From the NCBI GenBank assembly GCA_011009095.1, contig VTPC01090912.1, positions 370,247 through 434,246 of the forward strand: a stretch of DNA of 64,000 nt, in the 5' to 3' direction. A model generated the notes under the pieces. It ran no database searches and was not told the DNA's origin. It saw nothing but the letters and a program-made list of their open reading frames with translations. How positions within the stretch are numbered: position 1 is the first letter of the stretch; each line of letters starts with the position of its first letter. Positions 38,085 to 49,038 of the stretch are shown piece after piece. The position numbers and the translations under genes were made by a program. The DNA comes from Ignelater luminosus. Taxonomy: Eukaryota > Arthropoda > Insecta > Coleoptera > Elateridae.

Positions 38085-38726
38085 AATGGGGTCGTTTCCT
38101 GGAATGGATTTATTGAAATCTAAACAGATATTATCATTCTAGACAGAATATATAGTTAATATCCATTAACAGTTTTTTCCGTAATATGATAACTAAAGAG
38201 TTATAAGGAAATAAAATAATTTTTCTTTACTAGTGACGTAACGGTTCGTCGGTAGACTACAAATGGTAGAGCTGACAACGTCGCAATCGCGTTGTTGTGT
38301 CTTTGCTGTCATTCGTTAGTTGTCGGGTTTCTCCGCTTTGTCGATTTCAGCCAAAGATAATATAATTATCTGTATTTTTTACGTCTGTTATTGACTATTG
38401 TTTTGTGATTTAGTGGTTAGCGTATTTGTATAAAACGTTGTGAATAGAATATATAACGTATATAATAACATAATACCGCATAACCTCAACAATAAAATTC
38501 AAACTTCTAAGCGCTTCCTATAATACCGACAGCACTCCAGTTTTCAGCGTTGCCATATCGTCAAAGACTTGTGACGTCACAGGAGTGGCGGAAAAAGTTT
38601 TTTTAAACTTTAAATTGAAAAAAAAGTAAAAATAGAAGCAGAGAAAATCTGAAAAAAAGCTAGCTTTAATTTAAAGCGAAAGCAACCCAAATAAGCAAAA
38701 CTAATATTTTAGGAAACGACCCCATT
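38085..38726. mobile_element. Uncharacterised 642-bp terminal-inverted-repeat element
   Basis: The left end AATGGGGTCGTTTCCT (38085) is the exact inverse of the right end AGGAAACGACCCCATT (finishing 38726). The interior is richer in CpG than the flanks, for example TGACGTAACGGTTCGTCGG (about 38234) and TTGTGACGTCACAGGAGTGG (about 38569). The latter recalls the leader of the THAP fragment at 27.4 kb, which also has GTGACGTCAC and ATGGCGG. No coding frame. It is probably a non-autonomous DNA transposon. Superfamily and target duplication are not resolved. Confidence 0.65.
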
Positions 38727-40599
38727 ATAGAACACTTTCAAGCTGCGACGAATCTTTGCAAAGATATAAAAGTTAGAGAACCATTACTACTGTCGGTGGT
38801 ACTTTGTTTATGTTAGAGGATCTCCGTCCGAGAACAGCTGTGTCATGTATGGAAAAGATAACGATTGTTCAACCTTAGAAGTTGCTATTTAAACTCTCGG
38901 TATGGCAAATTAAAAACCCAATTGTGTTCTTAGAACGACACGAGAATATTTACATTTCAGTGGGTTACACATTTTCTGAATTTATCAGAAAATAAACAGA
39001 ACTGAGTGTCTAGCATTCAGAAATGTACTACCGTCCGTACGATTGGCTATTCACTCTGTTCGATGCTAACCCGCAACGCAAGAACTTATTATCCTACCTC
39101 CTCAGGGTAGAAAAGAAAAAACAAATTAATTCCATTACGTCTAAATGACTTTGAAAATTTCATCTCTCTCGTTAACATTTTAAGAAGCGTGATCGCTCAG
39201 TTGTCTTTAGGAAAAACTGTCGAGTAGTACGTACATATATGTAGTATTGAGATGTTATTCTATGTGATATTTTTACGAAAATTTCCAGGAACGACATAAA
39301 TTGGTTAAACAAGATCAGTACGCGGAATAACAAATGTAACTTAACGATTTACGCCTAAGAAGCATACATGGAGTCTTGCCGATTTGTATTCAATTTAACT
39401 GGATATAGGGACATTTCATTTTACTTTGTTTTAATTCATTTAAACTTTTATTAACACCAACCATAATTGCAAACATTAAACAATAAATTGAGATAATTTA
39501 TTGAAAGCAATCTAAAATCACAAGAGACAACGTTTAAGCCCCTGTTAAATCATTGGAAATTCTCATCTATTGAGTAGTATATTATTTATGTAAGTTTAAG
39601 TAAAAGCGCCCTTAAAAGTGACGTGACAAATGGTTTGATGCGTGACCTGGCATGTCGCGTCAGTGTCAGACGATTGCTGCATGCTCCACTTTTGGTCATA
39701 TGTTAAAAAATGTGTGTAATTCTCTGTATATCCACAAAAAAAATTACAGTCTAACTTATTAATATGAGAGAAACAAAATGTTTGCTTTATTTAATATAGA
39801 ACAATATCATGTAATAATCAAAAAATATCTTGGTAATAGAAAATGTGGGTCAGGTAAACAAGGAAAACAAAATATTTCCAATATAAAAGTATACATCAGT
39901 ATTTTTGGCATATTAGCTGTATCATTTAGTACGAGTGTTAACCTTTTCGGAAACAGGCCTTAATATGTACTTACTGAACAGGCATTATAGTCTAAAACTC
40001 GCAGAGAACAGGCCGTTTTGTGTTAGTTAGATCTGCAACCATACACACCATTTAAAAAAGATGAAAATCAGTTTAAAAATAGTTTTTGCAAGTAAAATCA
40101 TCACCTCGGAAAAGCAATAAAGTTTTTTTTCAAGGAATGAAGATGGAATCAGAAAATGGAACACCAAGAAGCTGAGGAGTATACACTTAGTGAAGAAAAA
40201 GTTTGAATTCCCGATTCACATGTTTGGAAGAGATTAAGAAAACATTTTGTTTTAACAGAAACTGAACTTACCAATTATGGTGACTTAGCTTTTGCGAATA
40301 TTAAAGTGTAAATAATTCTTCCTTAAATAACTAATACTTTTGCTAAGGGAACCGTTGATAGCGCCGTCATTAAATTGATTTGGCTGAAATTAATTTTACA
40401 ATCGAATTTCGTTACCATAGTATAGATTACTTGAAGAAGACTAGCATTGGAATACAAAAAGAAAAGTAATGGAAAACGTAGGTAGTAGTTTGTTGAAAGC
40501 ACTTAAATCGTGGAGCAAACGGAAGCAAGTTCGGGCTACTTGTTTTCCACCATTGTTTCGGATTAGAGCAATGAGAGATGCTTCAAAGAAGAGGTTGTA
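38727..40599. other. Non-coding stretch
   Basis: No gene or clear repeat seen. A run of open codons at 39778-39963 has no recognisable features. Confidence 0.3.
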
Positions 40600-41840
40600 A
40601 CACATGGGCTGAAAAGTCCCAAGCCTAACAAAGAAAACACGGTTTTTTTTGTTCAAAATTAGCTTTATTCATCAACGTAATTTCCATCAAGAACAACGCA
40701 ATCATTCCAGCGCCGCTCTAACATTTCAATACCACTTTTGTAGAACGATTTATCTTTTGCCTCAAAATAGGATTCAGTTTCAGCGATAACCTCTTCATTC
40801 GAGCGACATTTCTTACCGGCAAGCATTTTGTTTAGGTCTGCGAACAGCCAGTAGTCGCTGGGAGCCAAATCTGGCGAATACGGTGGATGTGGGAGCAATT
40901 CGAAGTTCAATTCATGTAGTTTTGCCATTGTTTTGATTGACTTGTGACACGGTGCGTTGTCTTGATGAAACAAAATTTCTTTCTTTGCCATATGCGGCCG
41001 TTTCTTTGCAATTTTGGCCTTCAAACGCTCCAATAACGCTATATAATATTCACTGTTGATGGTATTTCCCTTCTCAAGATCCAGCCGATTGTTGTGCTTT
41101 CGGTCGCTTTGGACGAGGTTCACCAGTTGCTGTCAATTCAGATGACGATCGTTTTGATTCCGGAGTGAAGCGATGGATCCATGTTTCATCCATTGTCACA
41201 TATCGACGCAAAAATTCCGGTTTGTTACGTTTAAACATGGTCAAACACTGCTCAGAAACATCAACACGTTCTTGTTTTTGGTGAACAGTGAGCAAACGCG
41301 GCACCCACTTTGAGCAGAGCTTTCTCATAGTCAAATGCTCATGCAATATAAAGCCAACACGTTCTTTGAATATCTTTACAATGTTAGCTAACTCACGCAA
41401 CTTCACTTTTCGATCATTCAAAACGATTTTGTGGATTTGTTTGATGTTTTCTGGTGTTACCGCCTCATTTGGACGTCCACTGCGTTCTGCATCATCGGTG
41501 TCTCTACGACCACGTTTGAAGTCAGCAAACCAACGTTTTATTGTTGTTTCTGATGGAACGGAGTCCCCATAACACTTTTCAAGCCATTGCTTCGCTTGAA
41601 CGGTATTTTTTTCCATCAAGAAGCAGTGTAAAATTAAAACACGAAATTTTTTTTGATCCATTGGTTTGAAAATAACAAAAGTAGCGTCGCTCTTAGCACA
41701 ATAACTCACAAAATAATGAATAGAATATCATGAAATTTTAACAGCTGTCTTTTGAAGGTTAGTACTAACTGAAAAAGCGGTGAATGCAATAGAACTAGCG
41801 CCATCTATTTGTTAGGCCTGGGACTTTTCAGCCCATGTGT
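40600..41840 (-). mobile_element. irritans-group (Himar1-like) mariner, full length but with a broken transposase
   Basis: Both ends are preserved: ACACATGGGCTGAAAAGTCC (40600) and its exact inverse finishing at 41840, with TA at 40598-40599 and 41841-41842. The transposase starts at the MDQKKFRVLILHCFLMEKNT Met (41661) and resembles Himar1 throughout. It has the GRP linker (SGRPNEAVTP), WVPRLLT, RRYVTMDETWIHRFTPES with the first Asp, FHQDNAPCHKSIKTMAKLHE with the second, PYSPDLAPSDYWLF with the third (DD34D), and a GNYVDE end at 40665. After PKAQQSAG (about 41080) roughly 18 codons that should read KVMASVFW... are lost and the frame shifts, giving a stop at 41074. That is the main lesion seen. 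All three catalytic Asp codons remain, but in two frames. Confidence 0.92.
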
Positions 41841-41842
41841 TA

Positions 41843-44800
41843 CTTGTAAGAGAGTCCTGTCACCTATTACAGGCTTTCAAAATTTAAAACAGGTATTTTT
41901 GAATATGCAGCAAGTGACATGCGGTTAAGTTCTTTAGAATTTGTGGTTTCGTTTGTTTCGCCTATACGAGAAATCGTGTAAAGAGAACGCAATTTTGATC
42001 GCTTCCTTCTACATTATTTATTATCAGGTAAGGGTGGTAAGAAGGTAGAGATTTTGGGAAGAAAGAAGGAAAAGTAAATGCAGAATATTTAATTACGAGA
42101 ACAATTGTAGCTGGGGCTTCATCAGACGTCATCAGTTTTCTTTTTCACGAGGGTAATTAAATTTTAGGTATTTTTCTTCCATAGAAAAGACAACGTACGA
42201 GTAGATCATGAGGTCTATCTAAAATTGAAGGTTAGTTTTTTCCCTCAATTTGAAGTATTGTCTAAGGCAAACAAAAGATAAGAAATCATAGGGTTGTAGC
42301 AGAGAACGGGAAGAGAAGACAATCAACTCTGTAATGTCATTTTAAAATTCTGCCTACTCATCCGAATTCTCCCTTGAGTTTCGCTTTTAAATGCATTCAT
42401 TCAATACGAATTTATCGTTTTATTTTGCTTTTTAACGTTTAGCAAGTTATTTATATTGCTAACGGATATTTTTCTTTTGAGTTTTGTTGTTAAGAATTAG
42501 CATGTATTCAATAAATTGTTTTATGTTTTTTCATTGTTGTTCTTTGTTGTGAGAATGTTTTATTTAGGCTTCATTAATGAAATTCAATATGTCACTTAAT
42601 TACTAAAACGTGCCTTGTTCCAGTTCGAAACTGTTTATAAATCTTTGTTATATTTTTCGGTCTTTATCAATTCAAGTAAACTTTGCTTATATTCGAGTCG
42701 CTTCTTAAGAAAAAAATGTTTGCCGTGTGCAAATTCATGCCTGGGTGAAAGGCAGCTCTACATTAAAGAAATAATTTTTGGTATTTTTCCATTTTTTAAT
42801 TGGCCGTCTGTTTTATTTGGTAATGTAGTGTGCAACCAGCTTCTTTACTATTTCAAATCATTTTATGTGTGAGATCATTTTGAAGGAGTCGAGATCTGGA
42901 CACCGCGAAGGGTGGTTGACTCCCGCGTTTTACCTCTATCTTTTGAGTGCGACGTGACCATGGTTAATTTCAACTTTAGTGGCTATAAGCTTGTCAATGT
43001 CCCCGCGTGTTATTGCATTTTTGTTAATCGTGGAGGAAAGGCCTTTGGAGGGATTAAAAACCATCGCTATACTGGGCGGATTTTGGGTTAAAACTTATAA
43101 GCCGAAGGGTTCAACCCAATTAACTTTCTAGTGTTTGTAAGGTGAGAAGTTCATCGTATTCAGTCTTCGGTTAGAAGGATCGTGTAAAGGAATAACCGTG
43201 TCGTGTCCGCCAGTTGAATCCATTTGGTTCCGATATTCTTCTTCTGTTTGTTGTTTAAACAGTCATCTTGGAAATTACTGTTATGTGTTGGGTGTTCAAC
43301 AACTCCGCTATTTTCATCATACTCCCTGGCTGGTGAAAACATCATCGCATCATCAGTGTCTGATGGGAAAAATTGGTATTCTCTCCGTTAAAATTAAAGT
43401 TTTGCGTTCTGTGAAAATTTAAGTGTTAAAAATTCATTGTGAACGAAATAAATCGTTTGATTTTATGTAAATTTAATTCTCGTTAACCGAAAATGTTGCT
43501 GGAAATCAAAGGACCTCCAGATTTAGAGTCAGACAGATAATATTTTATGTTACATATATTTGTTTGTATTTTTATGATGTTTTGTCTGAATGCTTTAAGA
43601 ATTTAACGTAAATATTTAATTTATTTTATGGTAGGAAAAGTATCTCTATAATGTAACCTTTTCGGAAAACCTAGGAAACTAATAGGTCGTTTAAATGTTT
43701 GTTTTGTTTTTGATTAAAATACTACAATTTTATGTGTTCTAAATTCGTAATAGTTTTAAGTTTTGTTTGGCTTTTTTTCTTTGAGTTGTTAATTCAATAA
43801 TTCTTTTGGGTTTTAATGCTTTCTAAACGCATTGGTTTAATGGGTCCTTCAGACTTAATTTTGATGTAATAATTGTTTTTCTTTTATTTAATGTTTGTAA
43901 ATCAATAGCTTCTTAATTCAACTACACCATTTAGAACCTTTTTTTGTATGAATGTTTATTTTATTTAAATTCAAAGCATAAAAATAAACTCATGTAGTTT
44001 AATTTTTGTGTTCTTATTTATGAAAGCTTATTTTGTTTTATAAGCTTTATTTAGGTACTGTAACGATGAGATGCTGACTTCTAGTGACAAGTATAATATT
44101 TGATTTTGCGATTAAAGCATTGTTTATAGTTTTGAGAAACGAGAGAGAGGCTGGAGATTTATAAAGTCTATTTTATTTTAAGTTGCGGAACCAATGTAGG
44201 TTTCTCGGTAAGTAAAAAGAATACAATTTGATCTCAGAACACGATTTTTAAGTTTCTATATACAGGGTGGTATCTTGAGTGAACCCTATATACAGGGCGT
44301 TGTTTGGAAAAGACTCCATATAAAGGGTGTCAACCTACGAGAAGCTGCGTGGGTTAGCCGATGGGTTCTTTCTTCTAGTTCAGCTTCTGGCGCCTTCTAG
44401 ATATTTTTTGGATTTTTAGTCACAATCTAAGTTTTAGGTTTAGGTAAGAACCTAATTTTTTTAATTTGTTATCTTTGACCCCTCCCGTCTTCGACTTCAA
44501 GCTACGGGATTGAACATCTTCCGATTTTTGGCTTATACGGGAGTTAGGCCTCTTTTCCAGCTTTTTTCGTTACAACTTCCTGAAACTGTAAAGATTATGT
44601 TAGTGATAGAAACCGTTCTTAAAAATTCTTTTCTACTTACTAACTGATTTATCACTTGAGTCCCTTGGATGTACAGAGTTTTGGTTAGAAAGATCAGTTT
44701 GAGTATTATCTATCATTAGTAGAAAGAAGTAGGGCATGAAATCTTCTGTGCAAAGAGTACCATCAGAAATGTTAAAATTGTATCACTCTTTTCTGTTCTT

Positions 44801-46258
44801 GGCTTTATTGTTTTTTGAAATTCTTTAGTTCTGTTTTTTAATTGCTAGGTATTTCTTATAATGTTTCACGAAAAATTCTTTATTTGAACTAGCCATTAAA
44901 ATACTACACCCTTATGGGTGAATAATTATGATGTTTTGATACATTTACATAAACATGTGATAAGAACTTGCTCTAAATGAATGAACATTCCTATGACATT
45001 TTTAAGGGTGCAACAATATAATTTATTAACACAAATGTGAATGAGTAGATAAAAATGTGCTATAGAAGGGGGAAGGGAATCGTGGTAAATGTCAACCTTA
45101 AGTGTTTGTGTAGATGGTAAACAACAAGCATGCAGACCAATAAAACATTTTCTTTATATGAGATTAGCGAGTTAAGAAGGGAAAAAAATATAATTCTGAA
45201 AGTGTGGCATTCTTGACTGGACAGTAGAATATTTTGTTAACAGCATATTATCTATAAGTTGTAATATACGTTATAAATATTACAAATATTATTTATTGGA
45301 ACAAAATAAACTTTATGGGACAGTTGAACCTATTGTACCAACTAACTAAACAATAGTAATCACTTTCATGTAGTTGAACTATGTTCAGGTATGAACTATA
45401 ATTAAATTTAAAATGTACTCCCCGTCAGAGATCAATTATTTCATGAAAATATACACAAAAGAGTTTATTATTATTACTCGTTTAGTGTCTGGTGTTATCT
45501 AAAATAAAAGAGACTTTTCAGTAGATCTAAAGAATTTGAGTTAAGTTGCTTCAGTATTTAAGTTACCATCTGTGATCGATTTAGTTAAGCTAACACGCCC
45601 TTGTACAAGTAAGGTAGTTTCATAACGTAGTAAATTTATAACGTTTTTAAGCAAGAATAATTTGTGACTTTTCGATCTATTAAGATCCAAAAAACTCAAA
45701 AGAGTTTCATTTAAAATAATTGACGATGACAACATTAAAATGTGTATTCTTTTAATAGAAAACGCAGGTCTGCGTTGGTCGAATTGTCTGGAATCTATCT
45801 AGTTGATTTCAATAGATTTTTTGGTGCTGAAAAAGGGAAAAATACTTAAAAAATTCAATCGCGTAAGGTTTTTTCCACAAATTATGGTTTTTTGTTCTAT
45901 CTACCTATTGTAAAGAATCATTTTGTAAAACTGTTATTTAAATAAACAATCATATTTTTTTTAGTTATGATGATGCAAGAAGTTGATATTCTGAATAAAA
46001 ATGTACCGGATTTATAATAAAGAAGTTAAAAGCAGTAGTCATTTTATAACACAACTGTAAATACAACCACTTTCATGTCAACACATGTCTGATCTTTCCT
46101 GTTGCTGCATGTCTGCCTCCTCACCAGCACCATCTCTTCCAGACAAACATTTAGCTCAGCACTTAATTTACAACTGTGGTGTGCATTTGTGCAATTAGTT
46201 TGTAAAAACTTCATTAATTTAATTTATATTTTACGAGCTTCTAGTAAACTAAATTCCA
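41843..46258. other. Non-coding stretch
   Basis: No gene is recognised. A small open frame at 42960-43089 (MVNFNFSGYKLVNVP...) has a favourable start context, but no support. A three-copy 30-bp repeat at 44257-44346 is listed separately. T-rich DNA dominates 43.5-45 kb. Confidence 0.3.
44257..44346. repeat. Three tandem 30-bp units with transposon-end-like core
   Basis: TATATACAGGGTGG (44257), TATATACAGGGCG (44287) and CATATAAAGGGTGTC (44317) start at exact 30-base intervals. The ACAGGGTG core is the same word found at the end of the Tc1/mariner element at 59321 and of many insect transposons. The units may therefore be a multiplied terminal sequence. Confidence 0.6.
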
Positions 46259-47574
46259 ATGGCATCAAGAGGCTGTGATGATGCGTCTGGCTGTTTTTGC
46301 TATATTTGTGGAAACTTTACGGTCAAAAAACAGCAAAGAAACATTACAGAATTTGTAAAAAAAGTATATATTGCATATTTTGGTGTGAAATTGGGAGAAC
46401 AAGACAAACCTTGGATTCCTTATAATGTTTCTTCAATATGTTTTAAAGAGCTTCGCCAGTGGTCGCAAGGAAAAAAAACAGTCTTTTCGCTTTGGAGTGC
46501 CTATGGTTTGGAGAGCAATCATAGCGATGATTGTTATTTTTCTTCATGTGTGGTACAGGGATTTAATTTAAGAAACAGAAAGGACATTTTGTACGAAAAC
46601 CTTCGATCCGCGATACGTCCTGTACCTCACGGACCAGAAGTACCTGTTGCTTTACGACCAGATAAATTAGATGATGTATGCGATGATGAAATGGCTTCTC
46701 AGGCCTGTGCTGATGAACTGGACGATGGAAGTGATGATTATGATCGTGGAAGTGATGCACCAAAACCGTTTGAGCAATCTGAATTAAATGATTTGGTGAG
46801 GGACTTAAATTTCCCTGAAGACTCCGCTGAGCTTTTAGGCTCAAGGATGAAGGAAAAAAATCTATTAGCTCCTCGCATGACGTTTTACTGGTTTAGGAAC
46901 AGAGAAAAAGACTTTGCTCAATATTTCTCCAAAGAAGATGCACTAGTTTTCTGTAATGATGTACCTGGACTTATGGAATAATGCCACATTGACTACAAAG
47001 TTTATGAATGGAGACTGTTCATGGATTCGTCGAAAAGGAGTCTTAAGGCAGTTCTTCTGCACAATGTAAATAAATTCGCTTCTTTACCAGTGGACATTTG
47101 TTAATTTGAAAGAGTGTTACAAAAATCTTGAGCTGGTACTTTTAATTAAAATTTGTTATAAATAAGGATCAAGGTTGGATAATTTGTGGCGATTTAAAGG
47201 TACTTTCTTTGTTACTTAGACAACAAAACAGTTATACCGAATATGCTTGTTTTTTGTGCAAGTGGGATAGTCGTAATAGAAAGCAGCACAATTATAAAAA
47301 ATTGTTGCCACCAAGACAAATCTTAAAACCTGGTATGAAAAACATTGAAAGAAAAAGTTTAGTAGAGCCAAGCAAAGTTTTGCTTCCTCCGTTACATATT
47401 AAAGAAGGGCTAATAAAACAATTTATGAAGGCATTAAGAAAAGATAGAGAGGGTTTCAAGTATCTTTGCAGTCAGTTTCCAGGTTTATCAGAAGCAAAGA
47501 CGGGTTTTTCACTAATATTAACTGGCATGCTGAGGTTTTTCACCAGTACAAAGCGACGAGTGAGTAACCTTTAG
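46259..47574 (+). pseudogene. Broken member of a multicopy insect gene family of unknown function
   Basis: I recognise this family from its many copies in insect genomes. It is probably carried by or derived from a mobile element, and its function is unknown. The first open part (46259-46981, 240 codons) has CFCYICGNFTVKKQQRNITE at its N-terminus, NHSDDCYFSSCVVQGFN (a second cysteine/histidine cluster), an acidic middle (about residues 145-175), then FEQSELNDLVRDLNFPEDSA, ELLGSRMKEKNLLAPRMTFY and FCNDVPGLME. Further family words follow in other frames: WRLFMDSSKRSLKAVLLHN (about 47010), then YACFLCKWDSRNRKQHNYKK, SKVLLPPLHIKEGLIKQFMK and FKYLCSQFPGLSEAKTG (47209-47520). The C-terminal third of the family is missing. 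The first start codon agrees with the usual N-terminus. Broken at a few places. Confidence 0.7.
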
Positions 47575-48647
47575 AACGGACTCTTTTCCGGACGGCTGGT
47601 GACGTGACGATAAAAATGTAGAGAGATTTCGCAAGTAATTGCGAAGGTTTGTTGGCAAATGGTGTGAGCCAAAGATGCTTCTTTATAAAATATTAAACAA
47701 AAAGGTAAAAAGGTATTTACCATAGTAGGAACTATCCTTTAGAGAGCGGAACCAGCTGTTAGCACAGAGCTTACAAATCTCACGGCACTTTTACACCAGT
47801 TTTAATTCACAGATATTACATAAATATTTACAGGTATGGACGTCTCCCTCATATGTTCGATAACAAGATATTTTAATTGACTTGAAAAATATCTAGGTAC
47901 AGCAAGGCAGTACAAATCTCGTATCAAGCTCGGTAGAAATATTGCGATATTATAAAATAGATGACGATACGGTAGTTTGAGAGTTCCTTATAGAATTATT
48001 GGCACTTTCCACCGGTTGGCGACAACTTTTAGGTACGGTACGGTAAAGAAGGCTTCCGGATTATCCCGGGAAAATGTCCATAAATGATTTAGCGAAGACA
48101 GAATCCACTCGCGAGAATTACACTCAGGTTTAACTCAACCTTAGAAATTAGTCTATTACTCGACTACTTTACGGGAGCTTGCAAGATTCTTATTTTCCAA
48201 GTTCCACAAGCGGAGACACAAAGAAGCGTGTTTCTGCTTACATGGCAAACAAAGACCTTCCTGAGTCTTCAAGCGAAAAATGTCATTTCCAACCCCCCAA
48301 AGAGGGTTGTACCAACAGATAATTGGCTGTTTAACATATCGGACGATTGGACAAACCAATCAAATAGTGCAGGAAGGATGTGCTTTAGCGAGAAACTTGC
48401 ACCTTGCACTCGGTAATTAGAATTAAGTTTTTCAGACTGAACTCTAGCGAAACGCCCTGCAAGAAATTTTACTGTGTATTGCATTCCGTAGAAAGATTAA
48501 GTCTAGACAAAAATAACGCACTTTTTCTTTGGGACCAATTTCAGAACTGATTCAGAAGGTAGCTGGTTTCTTACAATTCCGTTTTTCTTAATTGTAATTT
48601 TTCTATTTGATGTAGACGGAGAACTTTTATTATCTTTACCTTTAGAT
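47575..48647. other. Non-coding interval
   Basis: No gene recognised. Composition at about 48160-48420 is more balanced than the surroundings, and open frames occur on both strands there, but none has a recognisable motif. Confidence 0.3.
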
Positions 48648-49038
48648 CAGGGACGGGCAACAAATGCGTTTGGGGTCTAGCGGGCCACATAAGCTTTCAA
48701 CCGAAGCTACCTTGAGAATTACGGCAGTCTACTTTCAAACCCACCGCCAGATGCAATGATATAGTCGCTCCGCTATCACAGAATGTTTTAATAAATTTAA
48801 TACAAATATGTTTTACAAGCACCCTGATATTATGTTATCGTGAAGATCAAATTCCACAAGTTATAATATATCTGTCATTAAAAATGTAAACCGCCAACCT
48901 ACCAATTGTGTTTTCATTACTACTAATTGAAGATTTATTTTTCTAACCTACGGATACAGTTATACATTTATGTGATGTGATATGCCGTTTATAAAAGTTT
49001 CAACTGGGCCCTATTTGAGTTTTAGTTAACTGTCCCTG
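48648..49038. mobile_element. hAT-type non-autonomous element (MITE), about 391 bp
   Basis: The left end CAGGGACGGGCAAC (48648) followed by GCGGGCCACAT a little further in is typical of hAT ends. The right end is the inverse, CAGGGACAGTTAAC, finishing at 49038. Flanking 8-mers CTTTAGAT (48640-48647) and TTTTTGAT (49039-49046) agree at 6 of 8 positions, as expected for an aged hAT target duplication. No transposase frame inside. Confidence 0.65.

Noticed and set aside
42960-43089. Small frame MVNFNFSGYKLVNVP with good start context
   Set aside because: Only about 42 codons and no supporting exon or family.
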